From Caldisericales bacterium (GTDB taxonomy: Bacteria > Caldisericota > Caldisericia > Caldisericales > Caldisericaceae), in the NCBI GenBank assembly GCA_015485995.1, contig WFSP01000018.1:1-5376 (forward strand): 5,376 nucleotides of DNA, written 5' to 3'. The notes below the pieces were generated by a model. That model saw only the letters and a list, made by a program, of their open reading frames with translations. It did not search any database and had not been told where the DNA came from. Shown here piece by piece: positions 1 through 5,243 of this stretch. Position 1 is the first letter of the stretch; the number at the start of each line of letters is the position of its first letter. The translations under genes and the position numbers were made by a program.

Positions 1-117
1 AAACTAAAGGAGAGGAAACAGAATGATAAACTAAAATCTCTATCTTCAAATATTCCAAATAATACTCCTATGAAAAAGAATGATTTCGTATATAATTTTA
101 GTGAGGCAACTAAATGA
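1..117 (+). CDS. C-terminal fragment of an unrecognised ORF, possibly a transposase (partial at window edge)
   Basis: An open frame enters from the left edge and ends at TGA 115-117, giving 38 codons. The fragment is lysine- and asparagine-rich and starts with a charged stretch (KLKERKQNDKLK). I recognise no domain. Its last codons (from about 83) lie inside the first of two imperfect direct repeats, as happens when an insertion-sequence transposase gene runs into its own terminal repeats. From that context I infer a transposase tail, but the family is unknown. It could equally be the chance end of another gene or a remnant. The start and most of the protein lie outside the window. Confidence 0.4.
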   Translation, partial: KLKERKQNDKLKSLSSNIPNNTPMKKNDFVYNFSEATK

Positions 118-147
118 TATTTCGTATAGAAAATTAAATGAGGCAAC
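83..147 (+). repeat. Two imperfect direct repeats, 36-bp period (possible insertion-sequence end)
   Basis: Unit A (83-110) and unit B (119-147) both begin ATTTCGTATA and both end TGAGGCAAC, with AT-rich, less conserved middles (28 and 29 bp). Offset between unit starts is 36 bp. Unit A overlaps the end of the upstream ORF and unit B is noncoding. Repeated subterminal motifs next to the end of an ORF are typical of transposase-binding sites at some insertion-sequence ends. The repeat is directly seen; the insertion-sequence reading is inference, and the exact element boundary (somewhere about 147-180) cannot be fixed. Confidence 0.65.
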
Positions 148-180
148 ACGTACTGTAGCCCTATTTTCTTGCGATAGTGA

Positions 181-864
181 CTAATATTTAATGACTGTCC
201 CGGAAAAGATAGTTTTAATTTCATTTTCCGATTTAATTAATAAACCCCCGCTTGCGCTTACTCCAAGTACCGTTCCCTCTATGATTCCTTTGCCTTTAAT
301 TATTACGCTTTTATTTAAAAAGATTAGATGAGTATTATAAAAATTTACAAAAGGTGTAAAGCCTTTGCTTAGGAATATTTTCCAATATTTCTCCTGCTCG
401 CTTAAAATTTCTTTTAGCAATATATTTTTATTTAATGATACCCGACTTTTTAGTGAAACAGAAATGTCTTTTATTGCTTTTGGAATATCGTTTTCGACAT
501 TTATCCCAATCCCTACAATTGCTGTTTTATTTGTAATAGTGGTTAATATTCCCCCAAGCTTTTTGCCATTTAAGTATATATCATTCGGCCATTTCACTTT
601 TATCCCATGAATGTGTTTTTCAAGGGTACGTACAATAATAATGGAGATGAATAAAGATAGCGGTTTTGTCCCGGAAAAGGAAATTACTTCTGTAAACCAT
701 AATCCTCCATCCGGGGAGAACCATTTTCTTCCCATTTGTCCGTAGCTTTTATCTTGTATTTCAGAGGTGATGATAAATGGGGGGGAGAATGAATGAGCTA
801 TTTTTTTTGCTACGTCCATTGTTGACCCTGTTTTCTTTAAATGTAAATAGACATCGAATAACAT
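181..864 (-). CDS. birA: Biotin--[acetyl-CoA-carboxylase] ligase, class I (no DNA-binding domain)
   Basis: Activates biotin with ATP to biotinyl-5'-AMP and transfers it to the conserved lysine of biotin carboxyl carrier domains in the cytoplasm. The 227-residue protein starts directly with the catalytic domain (KTGSTMDVAK at 11-20), so it lacks the N-terminal helix-turn-helix of E. coli BirA and should not repress biotin genes itself. Visible landmarks are the biotin loop region SYGQMGRKW (40-48), WFSPDGGLWFT (48-58), KWPNDIYLNGKKLGGIL (91-107), GIGINV (118-123) and a C-terminal small beta-barrel domain (about 185-227). The canonical GRGRRG loop is altered: the positions equivalent to E. coli G115, R116 and R118 are Ser, Tyr and Gln. 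No Shine-Dalgarno precedes the ATG, but an extended -10 box lies 6 nt upstream, which supports this start as leaderless. It is transcribed divergently from mog. No biotin-dependent carboxylase is nearby. Confidence 0.92.
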   Translation of the reverse strand: MLFDVYLHLKKTGSTMDVAKKIAHSFSPPFIITSEIQDKSYGQMGRKWFSPDGGLWFTEVISFSGTKPLSLFISIIIVRTLEKHIHGIKVKWPNDIYLNGKKLGGILTTITNKTAIVGIGINVENDIPKAIKDISVSLKSRVSLNKNILLKEILSEQEKYWKIFLSKGFTPFVNFYNTHLIFLNKSVIIKGKGIIEGTVLGVSASGGLLIKSENEIKTIFSGTVIKY

Positions 865-870
865 ATAGCA

Positions 871-879
871 ATTATACCA
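871..879 (-). promoter_or_regulatory. Extended -10 promoter for birA (leaderless geometry)
   Basis: On the minus strand the sequence reads TGG-TATAAT (879 down to 871), a perfect -10 hexamer with the TGn extension, followed by six bases and the birA ATG at 864. A start point 7 nt past the -10 would fall on the A of the ATG. There is no convincing -35 (ATTTTC at 899-894 with a 17-bp spacer) and no Shine-Dalgarno, as expected for an extended -10 promoter giving a leaderless mRNA. Confidence 0.6.
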
Positions 880-925
880 AAAAATTAGATTGAGAAAATA
901 AATGTAATAAACGATAAAAACCTCT

Positions 926-953
926 TTGACTAATTCACATTTTATATTATCAT
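926..953 (+). promoter_or_regulatory. Promoter for mog-roadblock (-35 TTGACT, -10 TATCAT)
   Basis: TTGACT (926-931) and TATCAT (948-953) each match the sigma-70-type consensus at 5 of 6 positions and are 16 bp apart. Six bases (TAAAGT) separate the -10 from the mog ATG at 960, so transcription would start at or next to the start codon. No Shine-Dalgarno is present. The geometry mirrors the divergent birA promoter. Confidence 0.6.
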
Positions 954-959
954 TAAAGT

Positions 960-1481
960 ATGATTAGTGTGGCAATAATAATAGCAAGTGATACAAGGAG
1001 TAAGGGCCTTAATAGAGACGAAACTGTGCCTGTGTTAAAAGACTTCATAGAAAGGCAAGGATGGACTTTGTTAGGCCATAGTATAATTCCGGATGAGATT
1101 GAACTACTTAAAAAAGAAATGATTTATTATGCTGACATCAAGAAAGCAGACCTTATACTCACAAGCGGGGGAACTGGATTCTCTAATCGTGACGTAACTC
1201 CGGAGGCAACAAAAGCTGTAATAGAAAAGGAAACTCCGGGTTATCCAGAGGCAATGAGAATGAAAACCTATGATATTACCCCATTGTCTATTCTCTCAAG
1301 GGCAACTGCTGGCATAAGGGGAGAAACCCTGATAATAAATTTACCTGGCAATCCAAAAGGTGCCATTGAATGTTTAGAAGTAATAAAAGAAGCAATTTTT
1401 CATGGAATAGAAATTATACAAGGGAGGATGGGGACCGATGGAAGAACAGCTGAGAAAATTAAACAAAATAGAAGGAGTTAG
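960..1481 (+). CDS. mog: Molybdopterin adenylyltransferase, MogA/MoaB family
   Basis: Adenylylates molybdopterin (MPT to MPT-AMP) before metal insertion in molybdenum or tungsten cofactor synthesis; cytoplasmic. The 173 residues form one MoCF-biosynthesis domain. Visible motifs are the nucleotide/MPT-binding TSGGTG (68-73), RDVTPEAT (77-84) with the conserved Asp78, PEAMR (96-100), SRATAG (113-118) and INLPGNPKGA (126-135). The NLPGNPKG stretch and the PEAMR segment look more like Mog than MoaB, though automated tools often give both names. The ATG at 960 begins a normal N-terminus (MISVAIIIASD), and the -10 box 6 nt upstream suggests leaderless translation. The 3' end overlaps the roadblock gene by 44 bp, so the two share a transcript. 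No other cofactor genes (moaA, moaC, moeA, mobA) are in the window. Confidence 0.9.
   Translation: MISVAIIIASDTRSKGLNRDETVPVLKDFIERQGWTLLGHSIIPDEIELLKKEMIYYADIKKADLILTSGGTGFSNRDVTPEATKAVIEKETPGYPEAMRMKTYDITPLSILSRATAGIRGETLIINLPGNPKGAIECLEVIKEAIFHGIEIIQGRMGTDGRTAEKIKQNRRS
1421..1427 (+). promoter_or_regulatory. Shine-Dalgarno of the roadblock gene, inside mog
   Basis: AGGGAGG lies inside the mog coding sequence, 10 nt before the ATG at 1438. It is the strongest ribosome-binding site in this half of the window and fixes the roadblock start inside mog. It also shows that leadered initiation is used here, in contrast to the two leaderless-looking divergent genes. Confidence 0.75.
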
Positions 1482-1788
1482 AGGAAGTGCAATTGTAAGT
1501 AATGAAGGACTTATGGTAATATCACTGCTCCCTTCTGATATAGATTCCGACGCGGTCGCGGGTATGTGTGCCAGTAATTTTAGAAACAGCACTACTGTTG
1601 CTAAGATGCTTAACACAGGAAAAACAAGAAGGGTAATTATTGAAACGGAGTCTTCATTTATTATATTTGCTAATATAGGGAATGGATTCCTTGCGGTAAT
1701 TTCTGAAAAAGAAACAAATTTGGGTTTATTAAGAATAAGAATTGATAAAACTGTTCGGGAAATTAAAACCAAGCTGTTAGAAGAATAG
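1438..1788 (+). CDS. Roadblock/LC7 domain protein
   Basis: A 116-residue single-domain protein. The start LRKLNKIEGVRGSAIVSNEGLMVIS (about 5-29) matches the first helix and strand pair of the roadblock/LC7 fold (L..I.GV.G..V...G), followed by a helix around DAVAGMCASNF (38-48), two strands with VIIETESSFIIFANIGNGFLAVIS (66-89), and a final helix (about 95-116). Roadblock proteins are small dimerising scaffolds. In bacteria they usually act as activators or regulators of MglA-like small Ras-type GTPases, or in polarity and motility systems. No GTPase is visible here, so its partner is unknown. Its first 44 bp overlap mog, which points to coexpression and perhaps translational coupling. The stop is one base from the end of the convergent ROK gene. 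Fold assignment is fairly firm; function is open. Confidence 0.8.
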   Translation: MEEQLRKLNKIEGVRGSAIVSNEGLMVISLLPSDIDSDAVAGMCASNFRNSTTVAKMLNTGKTRRVIIETESSFIIFANIGNGFLAVISEKETNLGLLRIRIDKTVREIKTKLLEE

Positions 1789-1789
1789 T

Positions 1790-2743
1790 CTAAATATAAA
1801 CCTTTTTTCTGTTTAGGATTTCAAGGGAAAGTAATGCCGCGCCAATAGCACCTGCATCGTTCTTTAGTGTGCCTCTAACTATGGATATGTTTTCAAAGAA
1901 TAATGGAAGTGCAAATTGTGATATTTTATTTGTTACTTTTTTAAATATGAAATCGGAGTTCATTACCCCTCCGCCGAATATAAGAATTTCCGGGTTAAAA
2001 ATATTTATCAGGCTGCCACTTATTCGTGCAAGGTAATGCGAAGCATTTTCTATTGCTTCTAATGCTAAACTATCACCTTTTTGTGCATAGTAAACAATTT
2101 TTTCGGCCGTGATTTTATCAATTTCAGACTTTCTTGTTTTTAGCCGATTCCTTACGTAACGTTCTATTCCTTTTCCCGATGCAATTGTTTCTATACATCC
2201 TCTTTTGCCGCAGCTACATTTTAAACCGTTCTCCTTTGCTGTAATATGGCCAAATTCTCCGGCAAAACCATCTCTCCCGGTGTACAGTTTTCCGGAGAGC
2301 ATAATTGCACCGCCTATCCCTGTGCCTACGGATATAAAAATCCCGTCCTTGTATTTCTTCATTACTCCTACCCTACTTTCTCCAAACAGAGCTACGTTAA
2401 CGTCGTTTTCTATGTATACAGGTTTTTTTATAATTTTTTCAAGTTTGCTTTTTAAAAAAAAGTGTTCAATCTCTCCAAGATTTGTAAGAAAGGCTGCTTC
2501 TCCTCTTTTATGATCGATCATTCCTGCCATACCTATTCCAACTGCATCGTATTCTTTGCCTAAAAAAGAAATTCCAGAGATGATTTTTTTGATAATATCA
2601 TTTTTATTTTTTATTTTGCCAGTTTTGATTTTGTGCGATTTTTCTATATTGCCATTATTTAGAAAGACGAAATTAATTTTGGTTCCACCAAAATCAACTC
2701 CTATCGCCCTGTTCTTTGCCGTAATCCCATTTGTTAGATTCAT
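1790..2743 (-). CDS. ROK-family sugar kinase (glucokinase-like)
   Basis: An ATP-dependent sugar kinase of the ROK family, 317 residues, cytoplasmic. It shows the phosphate-binding DFGGTK (17-22), the catalytic Asp114 in IENDVNVA (111-118), the VGTGIGGAI nucleotide/sugar loop (139-147), the sugar-contacting GEFGH (162-166), the zinc-binding set His166 with CSCGKRGC (176-183), and FGGGV near the C-terminal ATP site (256-260). There is no N-terminal helix-turn-helix, so it is a kinase rather than a ROK repressor. Substrate (glucose, N-acetylmannosamine, fructose, allose and others) cannot be told from sequence alone; glucokinase is the default. The start overlaps the sdaAA stop by 4 bp (ATGA, 2740-2743) with only a weak AGAG upstream, so translation probably depends on coupling. 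About the first 11 residues precede the first core strand. No terminator is visible at its 3' end. Confidence 0.9.
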   Translation of the reverse strand: MNLTNGITAKNRAIGVDFGGTKINFVFLNNGNIEKSHKIKTGKIKNKNDIIKKIISGISFLGKEYDAVGIGMAGMIDHKRGEAAFLTNLGEIEHFFLKSKLEKIIKKPVYIENDVNVALFGESRVGVMKKYKDGIFISVGTGIGGAIMLSGKLYTGRDGFAGEFGHITAKENGLKCSCGKRGCIETIASGKGIERYVRNRLKTRKSEIDKITAEKIVYYAQKGDSLALEAIENASHYLARISGSLINIFNPEILIFGGGVMNSDFIFKKVTNKISQFALPLFFENISIVRGTLKNDAGAIGAALLSLEILNRKKVYI

Positions 2744-3624
2744 TTTTCTCTGAATTTTTTTACAAGTTTCTGTGCTGTAGGTGTTGCGGCAAGCCCTCCT
2801 TCTGCTGCCGTTTCTTTCAAAGAAGGAGGCATCTTTTCTCCTATCCTTTTCATAGCAAGAACTACTTCGTCAAACGGTATTACAGTTTTTATGCCTGCAA
2901 GTGCCATTTCAGCGGATGAAATGGCATTAAAAGCTGCGTTAACGTTTCTTTTTATGCATGGTACCTCTACATAACCTCCCACGGGGTCGCATACGAGCCC
3001 AAGCAGGTTTTTCATTGCAAATGCCGCTGAGCTTTCAATTGCATCCATATCGTTTGTAAATAAAGATGTAATTGCAGCTGCAGCCATAGAAGATGCAGAC
3101 CCGATTTCTGCTTGGCACCCATGCCTTGCGCCGGACAAGCTTGCGATATTTGCAATTATATCACCTACCCCTCCCGCAACGAAAAGTGCGTCAATAACTT
3201 TGTCGTCAGGGGCACTTTTAAACTTAGCAATAGATAATAGTGTGCCTGGTAGAGCGCCGCATGCGCCTGCAGTAGGTGCTGCAACGATTCTTCCCATACA
3301 GGCATTCATTTCTGAAACAGCGAGGCTGTTGTAAATAACTTCAGTAAATTCGCTACTTATCAAATGGTTTGTTAACTGGGAAACCTTGAATGCCCCTCCA
3401 TTGGTAAGCCCTGTCCTTGAAACGTTTACTTTTTTAATTCCATCGTTTATTGATTCCCGCATTGCACTTAATCTTAATTTCATTTTATTTTCTGTTTCAG
3501 GTACTGAAATTTCCTGATTTAAAGCTTCATACTCTTTTAAAAATTCGGGTAATGTTTTAGAACTTTTAACTACTTGTTCTCTAAGTGATGCAAATGTTTT
3601 AAATTTTATTCGTTTTTTAATCAT
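2740..3624 (-). CDS. sdaAA: L-serine dehydratase, iron-sulfur type, alpha subunit
   Basis: Catalytic subunit of the [4Fe-4S] enzyme that converts L-serine to pyruvate and ammonia. The 294 residues contain TGLTNGG (71-77), AAPTAGACGALPG (115-127), SGARHGCQAEIGSASSMAAAA (164-184), CDPVGGYVEVPC (212-223) and EGGLAATPTAQKL (275-287). The expected cluster ligands are Cys170, Cys212 and Cys223; their spacing (42 and 11) equals that of the three ligands I recall for the Legionella enzyme (343, 385, 396). There is no cysteine in the C-terminal tail, so the tail-cysteine fourth ligand of the single-chain enzymes is absent, as is usual for two-subunit forms. Start ATG overlaps the sdaAB stop by 4 bp (3621-3624) and has AGAGG (3630-3634) five bases upstream. 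The cluster makes the enzyme oxygen-sensitive, fitting an anaerobe. Confidence 0.95.
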   Translation of the reverse strand: MIKKRIKFKTFASLREQVVKSSKTLPEFLKEYEALNQEISVPETENKMKLRLSAMRESINDGIKKVNVSRTGLTNGGAFKVSQLTNHLISSEFTEVIYNSLAVSEMNACMGRIVAAPTAGACGALPGTLLSIAKFKSAPDDKVIDALFVAGGVGDIIANIASLSGARHGCQAEIGSASSMAAAAITSLFTNDMDAIESSAAFAMKNLLGLVCDPVGGYVEVPCIKRNVNAAFNAISSAEMALAGIKTVIPFDEVVLAMKRIGEKMPPSLKETAAEGGLAATPTAQKLVKKFREK

Positions 3625-4283
3625 CGCAACCTCTTTAGTTTTATTACATCTTTAATATGCGTGTGTTTCTTTATTTTTTTCGCTTCAATATCAGGAAAGT
3701 CATTGTCAAGTTTTATTACGGCAAGCGCTTCGCCTATGGATGAATCACGTTCAACATCCATAGAAGCGATATTTATACTACTTTTTGCTATAATTTCGGT
3801 GATGTAAGCAACAATTCCAGGAACATCATCTGCTACAACAATAAGGGTGCTATGTTTTCCCGATATTTTTACCGGATACCCGTTGATATCAATGATTTCT
3901 ACTTTACCTCCGCCTATTGATTTACCGATGATATAAAACCTATTTTTTCCTGATTGAAAAATAATTTTTGCAGAATTCTCCGGTAAATTATCCTCTATGC
4001 CTGCCCAATTTATTTTAAATTTTAAATTTTGCTTTTGTGCCTGCTCGTAAGAGTTCAAAATTCTTTGATCATCTGGCATAAATCCTAGTAAACCACCTGA
4101 AATTGCTAAATCTGTTCCGTGCCCCTTTCCTGTTTCGGAAAAAGAGTTGTACAGATCGATTTGTACGAAATCAAACGGTTTATTGTATATTTTCTTTGCA
4201 AAATAGCCAATACGTGCGGCGCCTGCCGTATGAGAGCTGGAAGGGCCTATCATTATTGGCCCTATTACGTCAAAGATTGCCAT
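3621..4283 (-). CDS. sdaAB: L-serine dehydratase, iron-sulfur type, beta subunit
   Basis: Partner of the catalytic alpha subunit in the two-chain serine dehydratase. The 220 residues begin with the serine-dehydratase beta domain, carrying IGPSSSHTAGAARIG (12-26) and TGKGHGTDLA (51-60), and KSIGGG (121-126). An ACT domain follows (about 144-215: STLIVVADDVPGIVAYITEII and the conserved NIASMDVER region), likely an amino-acid-sensing or dimerising module. The start is supported by GGAG (4292-4295) eight bases upstream and by the immediate match of MAIFDVIGPIMIGPSSSHTAG to the family N-terminus. First gene of an sdaAB-sdaAA-ROK operon. The end of an IS200/IS605 element lies 60 bp upstream, close to the presumed promoter. 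Confidence 0.95.
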   Translation of the reverse strand: MAIFDVIGPIMIGPSSSHTAGAARIGYFAKKIYNKPFDFVQIDLYNSFSETGKGHGTDLAISGGLLGFMPDDQRILNSYEQAQKQNLKFKINWAGIEDNLPENSAKIIFQSGKNRFYIIGKSIGGGKVEIIDINGYPVKISGKHSTLIVVADDVPGIVAYITEIIAKSSINIASMDVERDSSIGEALAVIKLDNDFPDIEAKKIKKHTHIKDVIKLKRLR

Positions 4284-4291
4284 AATTCTTT

Positions 4292-4295
4292 CTCC
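4292..4295 (-). promoter_or_regulatory. Shine-Dalgarno of sdaAB
   Basis: Minus-strand GGAG, eight bases before the sdaAB ATG (4283). A clear ribosome-binding site that sets the start of the operon's first gene. Confidence 0.7.
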
Positions 4296-4311
4296 AATTT
4301 TTCATATTTAT

Positions 4312-4339
4312 ATATTACTATAAAATTCTTACTTAGCAA
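4312..4339 (-). promoter_or_regulatory. Weak candidate promoter for the sda operon
   Basis: On the minus strand TTGCTA (4339-4334) lies 16 bp from TAATAT (4317-4312); TATAGT (4322-4317) is an alternative -10. Matches are modest and the region is simply AT-rich. The end of the IS200/IS605 element (4344) is only a few bases upstream of the -35, so anything regulatory farther upstream has been displaced. Confidence 0.3.
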
Positions 4340-4353
4340 GTATTTGACATACT

Positions 4354-4374
4354 CCCCATTAATAAATTAAGGGG
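4354..4374 (-). repeat. Right-end hairpin of the IS200/IS605 element
   Basis: Minus strand CCCC-TTAA ... TTAA-T-GGGG: four GC pairs, one bulged T, four AT pairs and a four-base loop. It lies 7 nt from the TCAA terminus (4347-4344). Position and shape fit a TnpA-recognised right-end hairpin. It may also terminate transcripts or form the 3' end of the guide-RNA scaffold. Confidence 0.7.
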
Positions 4375-4451
4375 ATTCTGGCTTTAAAGCGATAGCTGCT
4401 GGCAGATAGCCAGTCTTGCACCGTCTATGCCGAGGGTTGATGCCCCACCCT
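4354..4451 (-). ncRNA. Possible omega-RNA (reRNA) scaffold remnant at the tnpB 3' end
   Basis: Four closely packed inverted repeats cover the tnpB 3' end and element right end: 4433-4451 (5-bp stem AGGGT/ACCCT), 4399-4413 (perfect 5-bp stem CTGGC/GCCAG, 5-nt loop), 4381-4390 (10-bp palindrome GCTTTAAAGC) and 4354-4374. TnpB guide RNAs are known to come from this place, with the guide read from the flank beyond the right end. Here that flank would be the sequence just upstream of sdaAB. No transcript is shown, and the true 5' end is unknown. The matching TnpB is broken. Confidence 0.35.
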
Positions 4452-5243
4452 GCAAATGTTTATGGCGGCGTTTAAGTCCCTTGAGTGCTTTGTATGGCAC
4501 TTAGGACACCACCATTCTCTTGTTTTTAAGTCCAGTTTTTCTAAAGCATATCCACACTTAGAACAGGTTTTAGAGGAAGGGAAAAATCTGTCTATCTTGA
4601 TTAGGTTTGTTTTATACTCTAAGATGTTTATAAACTCGGTGAAGGCAGCTTTATCTTTCTACCCCATAGCTTTTGCATAGCTTTAATGTTTAAGTCTTCT
4701 ATTGCAACATAACTATAGTTCTTGGCCATACTGTTCGAAAGCTTATGGAAGTAGTCCCTTCTTGCATTGACCATCTTGATATAGAGTTTTGCTAATTTTC
4801 TCTTGGCTTTTTTGTAGTTGTTAGAGCCTTTTTGCTTTTTAGATAGACTTCTTTGAAACTCTCTAAGTTTGTATAAATACTTAAGATAATGTCTTGGAGA
4901 TTCAATTTGCGTCCCATCTGAAAGAGTTAGAAAGGTTTTTAATCCAAAATCAATACCCACGATTTTGCCCGATATAGCATTGATTTTTTGATACTCTTTT
5001 TCTATTGAAACACAAATATAATAATCCCCTACATTATCTTTTTTGACGGTTATGGTTTTTATCTTGCCGTCTATCGGTCTTGAAAGCCAAAATTTAAACT
5101 TATAGCCACTAAACCAGATAGTGTCGCCTTCTATCTTGTATCCTGCTTGCTTTAGAGTATAACTTTTGTATTTGGAGATTTTTTAAAAGAGGGCGGGGAT
5201 GTTTTGATTTTCCTCTTTTTGTTTTTAAAGAATAACTTAAAAG
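4384..5243 (-). pseudogene. tnpB: Decayed tnpB (RNA-guided nuclease / IS605 OrfB), 5'-truncated and frameshifted
   Basis: Conceptual translation on the minus strand gives a TnpB in four frame segments: FKLFFKNKKRK...PPSFKK (5242-5182), KYKSYTLKQAGYKI through VGIDFGLKTF to IEDLNIKAMQKLWG (about 5181-4662), KAAFTEFINILEYK through the zinc finger to INICRVG (about 4655-4445), and ASTLGIDGARLAICQQLSL ending at TAA 4386-4384. Each junction is explained by one missing base in a homopolymer: A6 at 5179-5184, A3 at 4656-4658, G4 at 4443-4446. Catalytic residues are all still encoded: RuvC-I Asp (4949-4951), RuvC-II Glu (4697-4699), RuvC-III Asp (4476-4478). The zinc finger is CX2C-X15-CX2C (4497-4565). 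The N-terminal part, roughly 100 codons by comparison with the family, is missing where the IS3 end begins. A protein made from any single frame cannot be a full nuclease. Confidence 0.85.

Larger units (their letters stand above)
4344..5243 (-). mobile_element. Remnant of an IS200/IS605-type element, interrupted by an IS3-family element
   Basis: The stretch holds a decayed tnpB (minus strand) and, at its downstream end, a subterminal hairpin followed by GGAGTATGTCAA, ending with TCAA at 4347-4344. A hairpin plus a short tetranucleotide at the tip is the hallmark of IS200/IS605 right ends recognised by the single-strand transposase TnpA. No tnpA is visible. The left end and the first part of tnpB are missing because the element is cut at about 5243-5244 by the IS3-family end. 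The continuation is expected on the far side of that element, outside the window, unless it was deleted. Confidence 0.75.

Noticed and set aside
365..610. Plus-strand ORF of 81 codons opposite birA
   Set aside because: It lies wholly antisense to a well-motifed birA gene, is hydrophobic low-complexity, and has no ribosome-binding site or family resemblance.
1374..1772. Minus-strand ORF of 132 codons opposite mog and the roadblock gene
   Set aside because: Antisense to two recognisable overlapping genes; its serine/leucine/isoleucine-rich composition is what the complement of these genes gives.
2205..2919. Several plus-strand ORFs opposite the ROK and sdaAA genes
   Set aside because: All are antisense shadows of genes with clear catalytic motifs; Phe/Pro/Ser-rich with no recognisable domain.
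4344..4349. Plus-strand TTGACA as a -35 box
   Set aside because: It reads into the decayed element, has no -10 at 16-18 bp and no gene downstream on that strand; it is the complement of the element tip TGTCAA.
4103..4370. Plus-strand ORFs opposite the start of sdaAB
   Set aside because: Antisense to the conserved SSSHTAGAARIG-coding region and the element end; no independent support.
4354..4451. CRISPR-like or riboswitch structure
   Set aside because: The hairpins are all different, with no repeated unit or spacers, and they sit at an IS200/IS605 right end, which explains them better.
4456..4680. Plus-strand ORF of 74 codons in the element remnant
   Set aside because: Antisense to the tnpB zinc-finger region, which reads convincingly on the minus strand.
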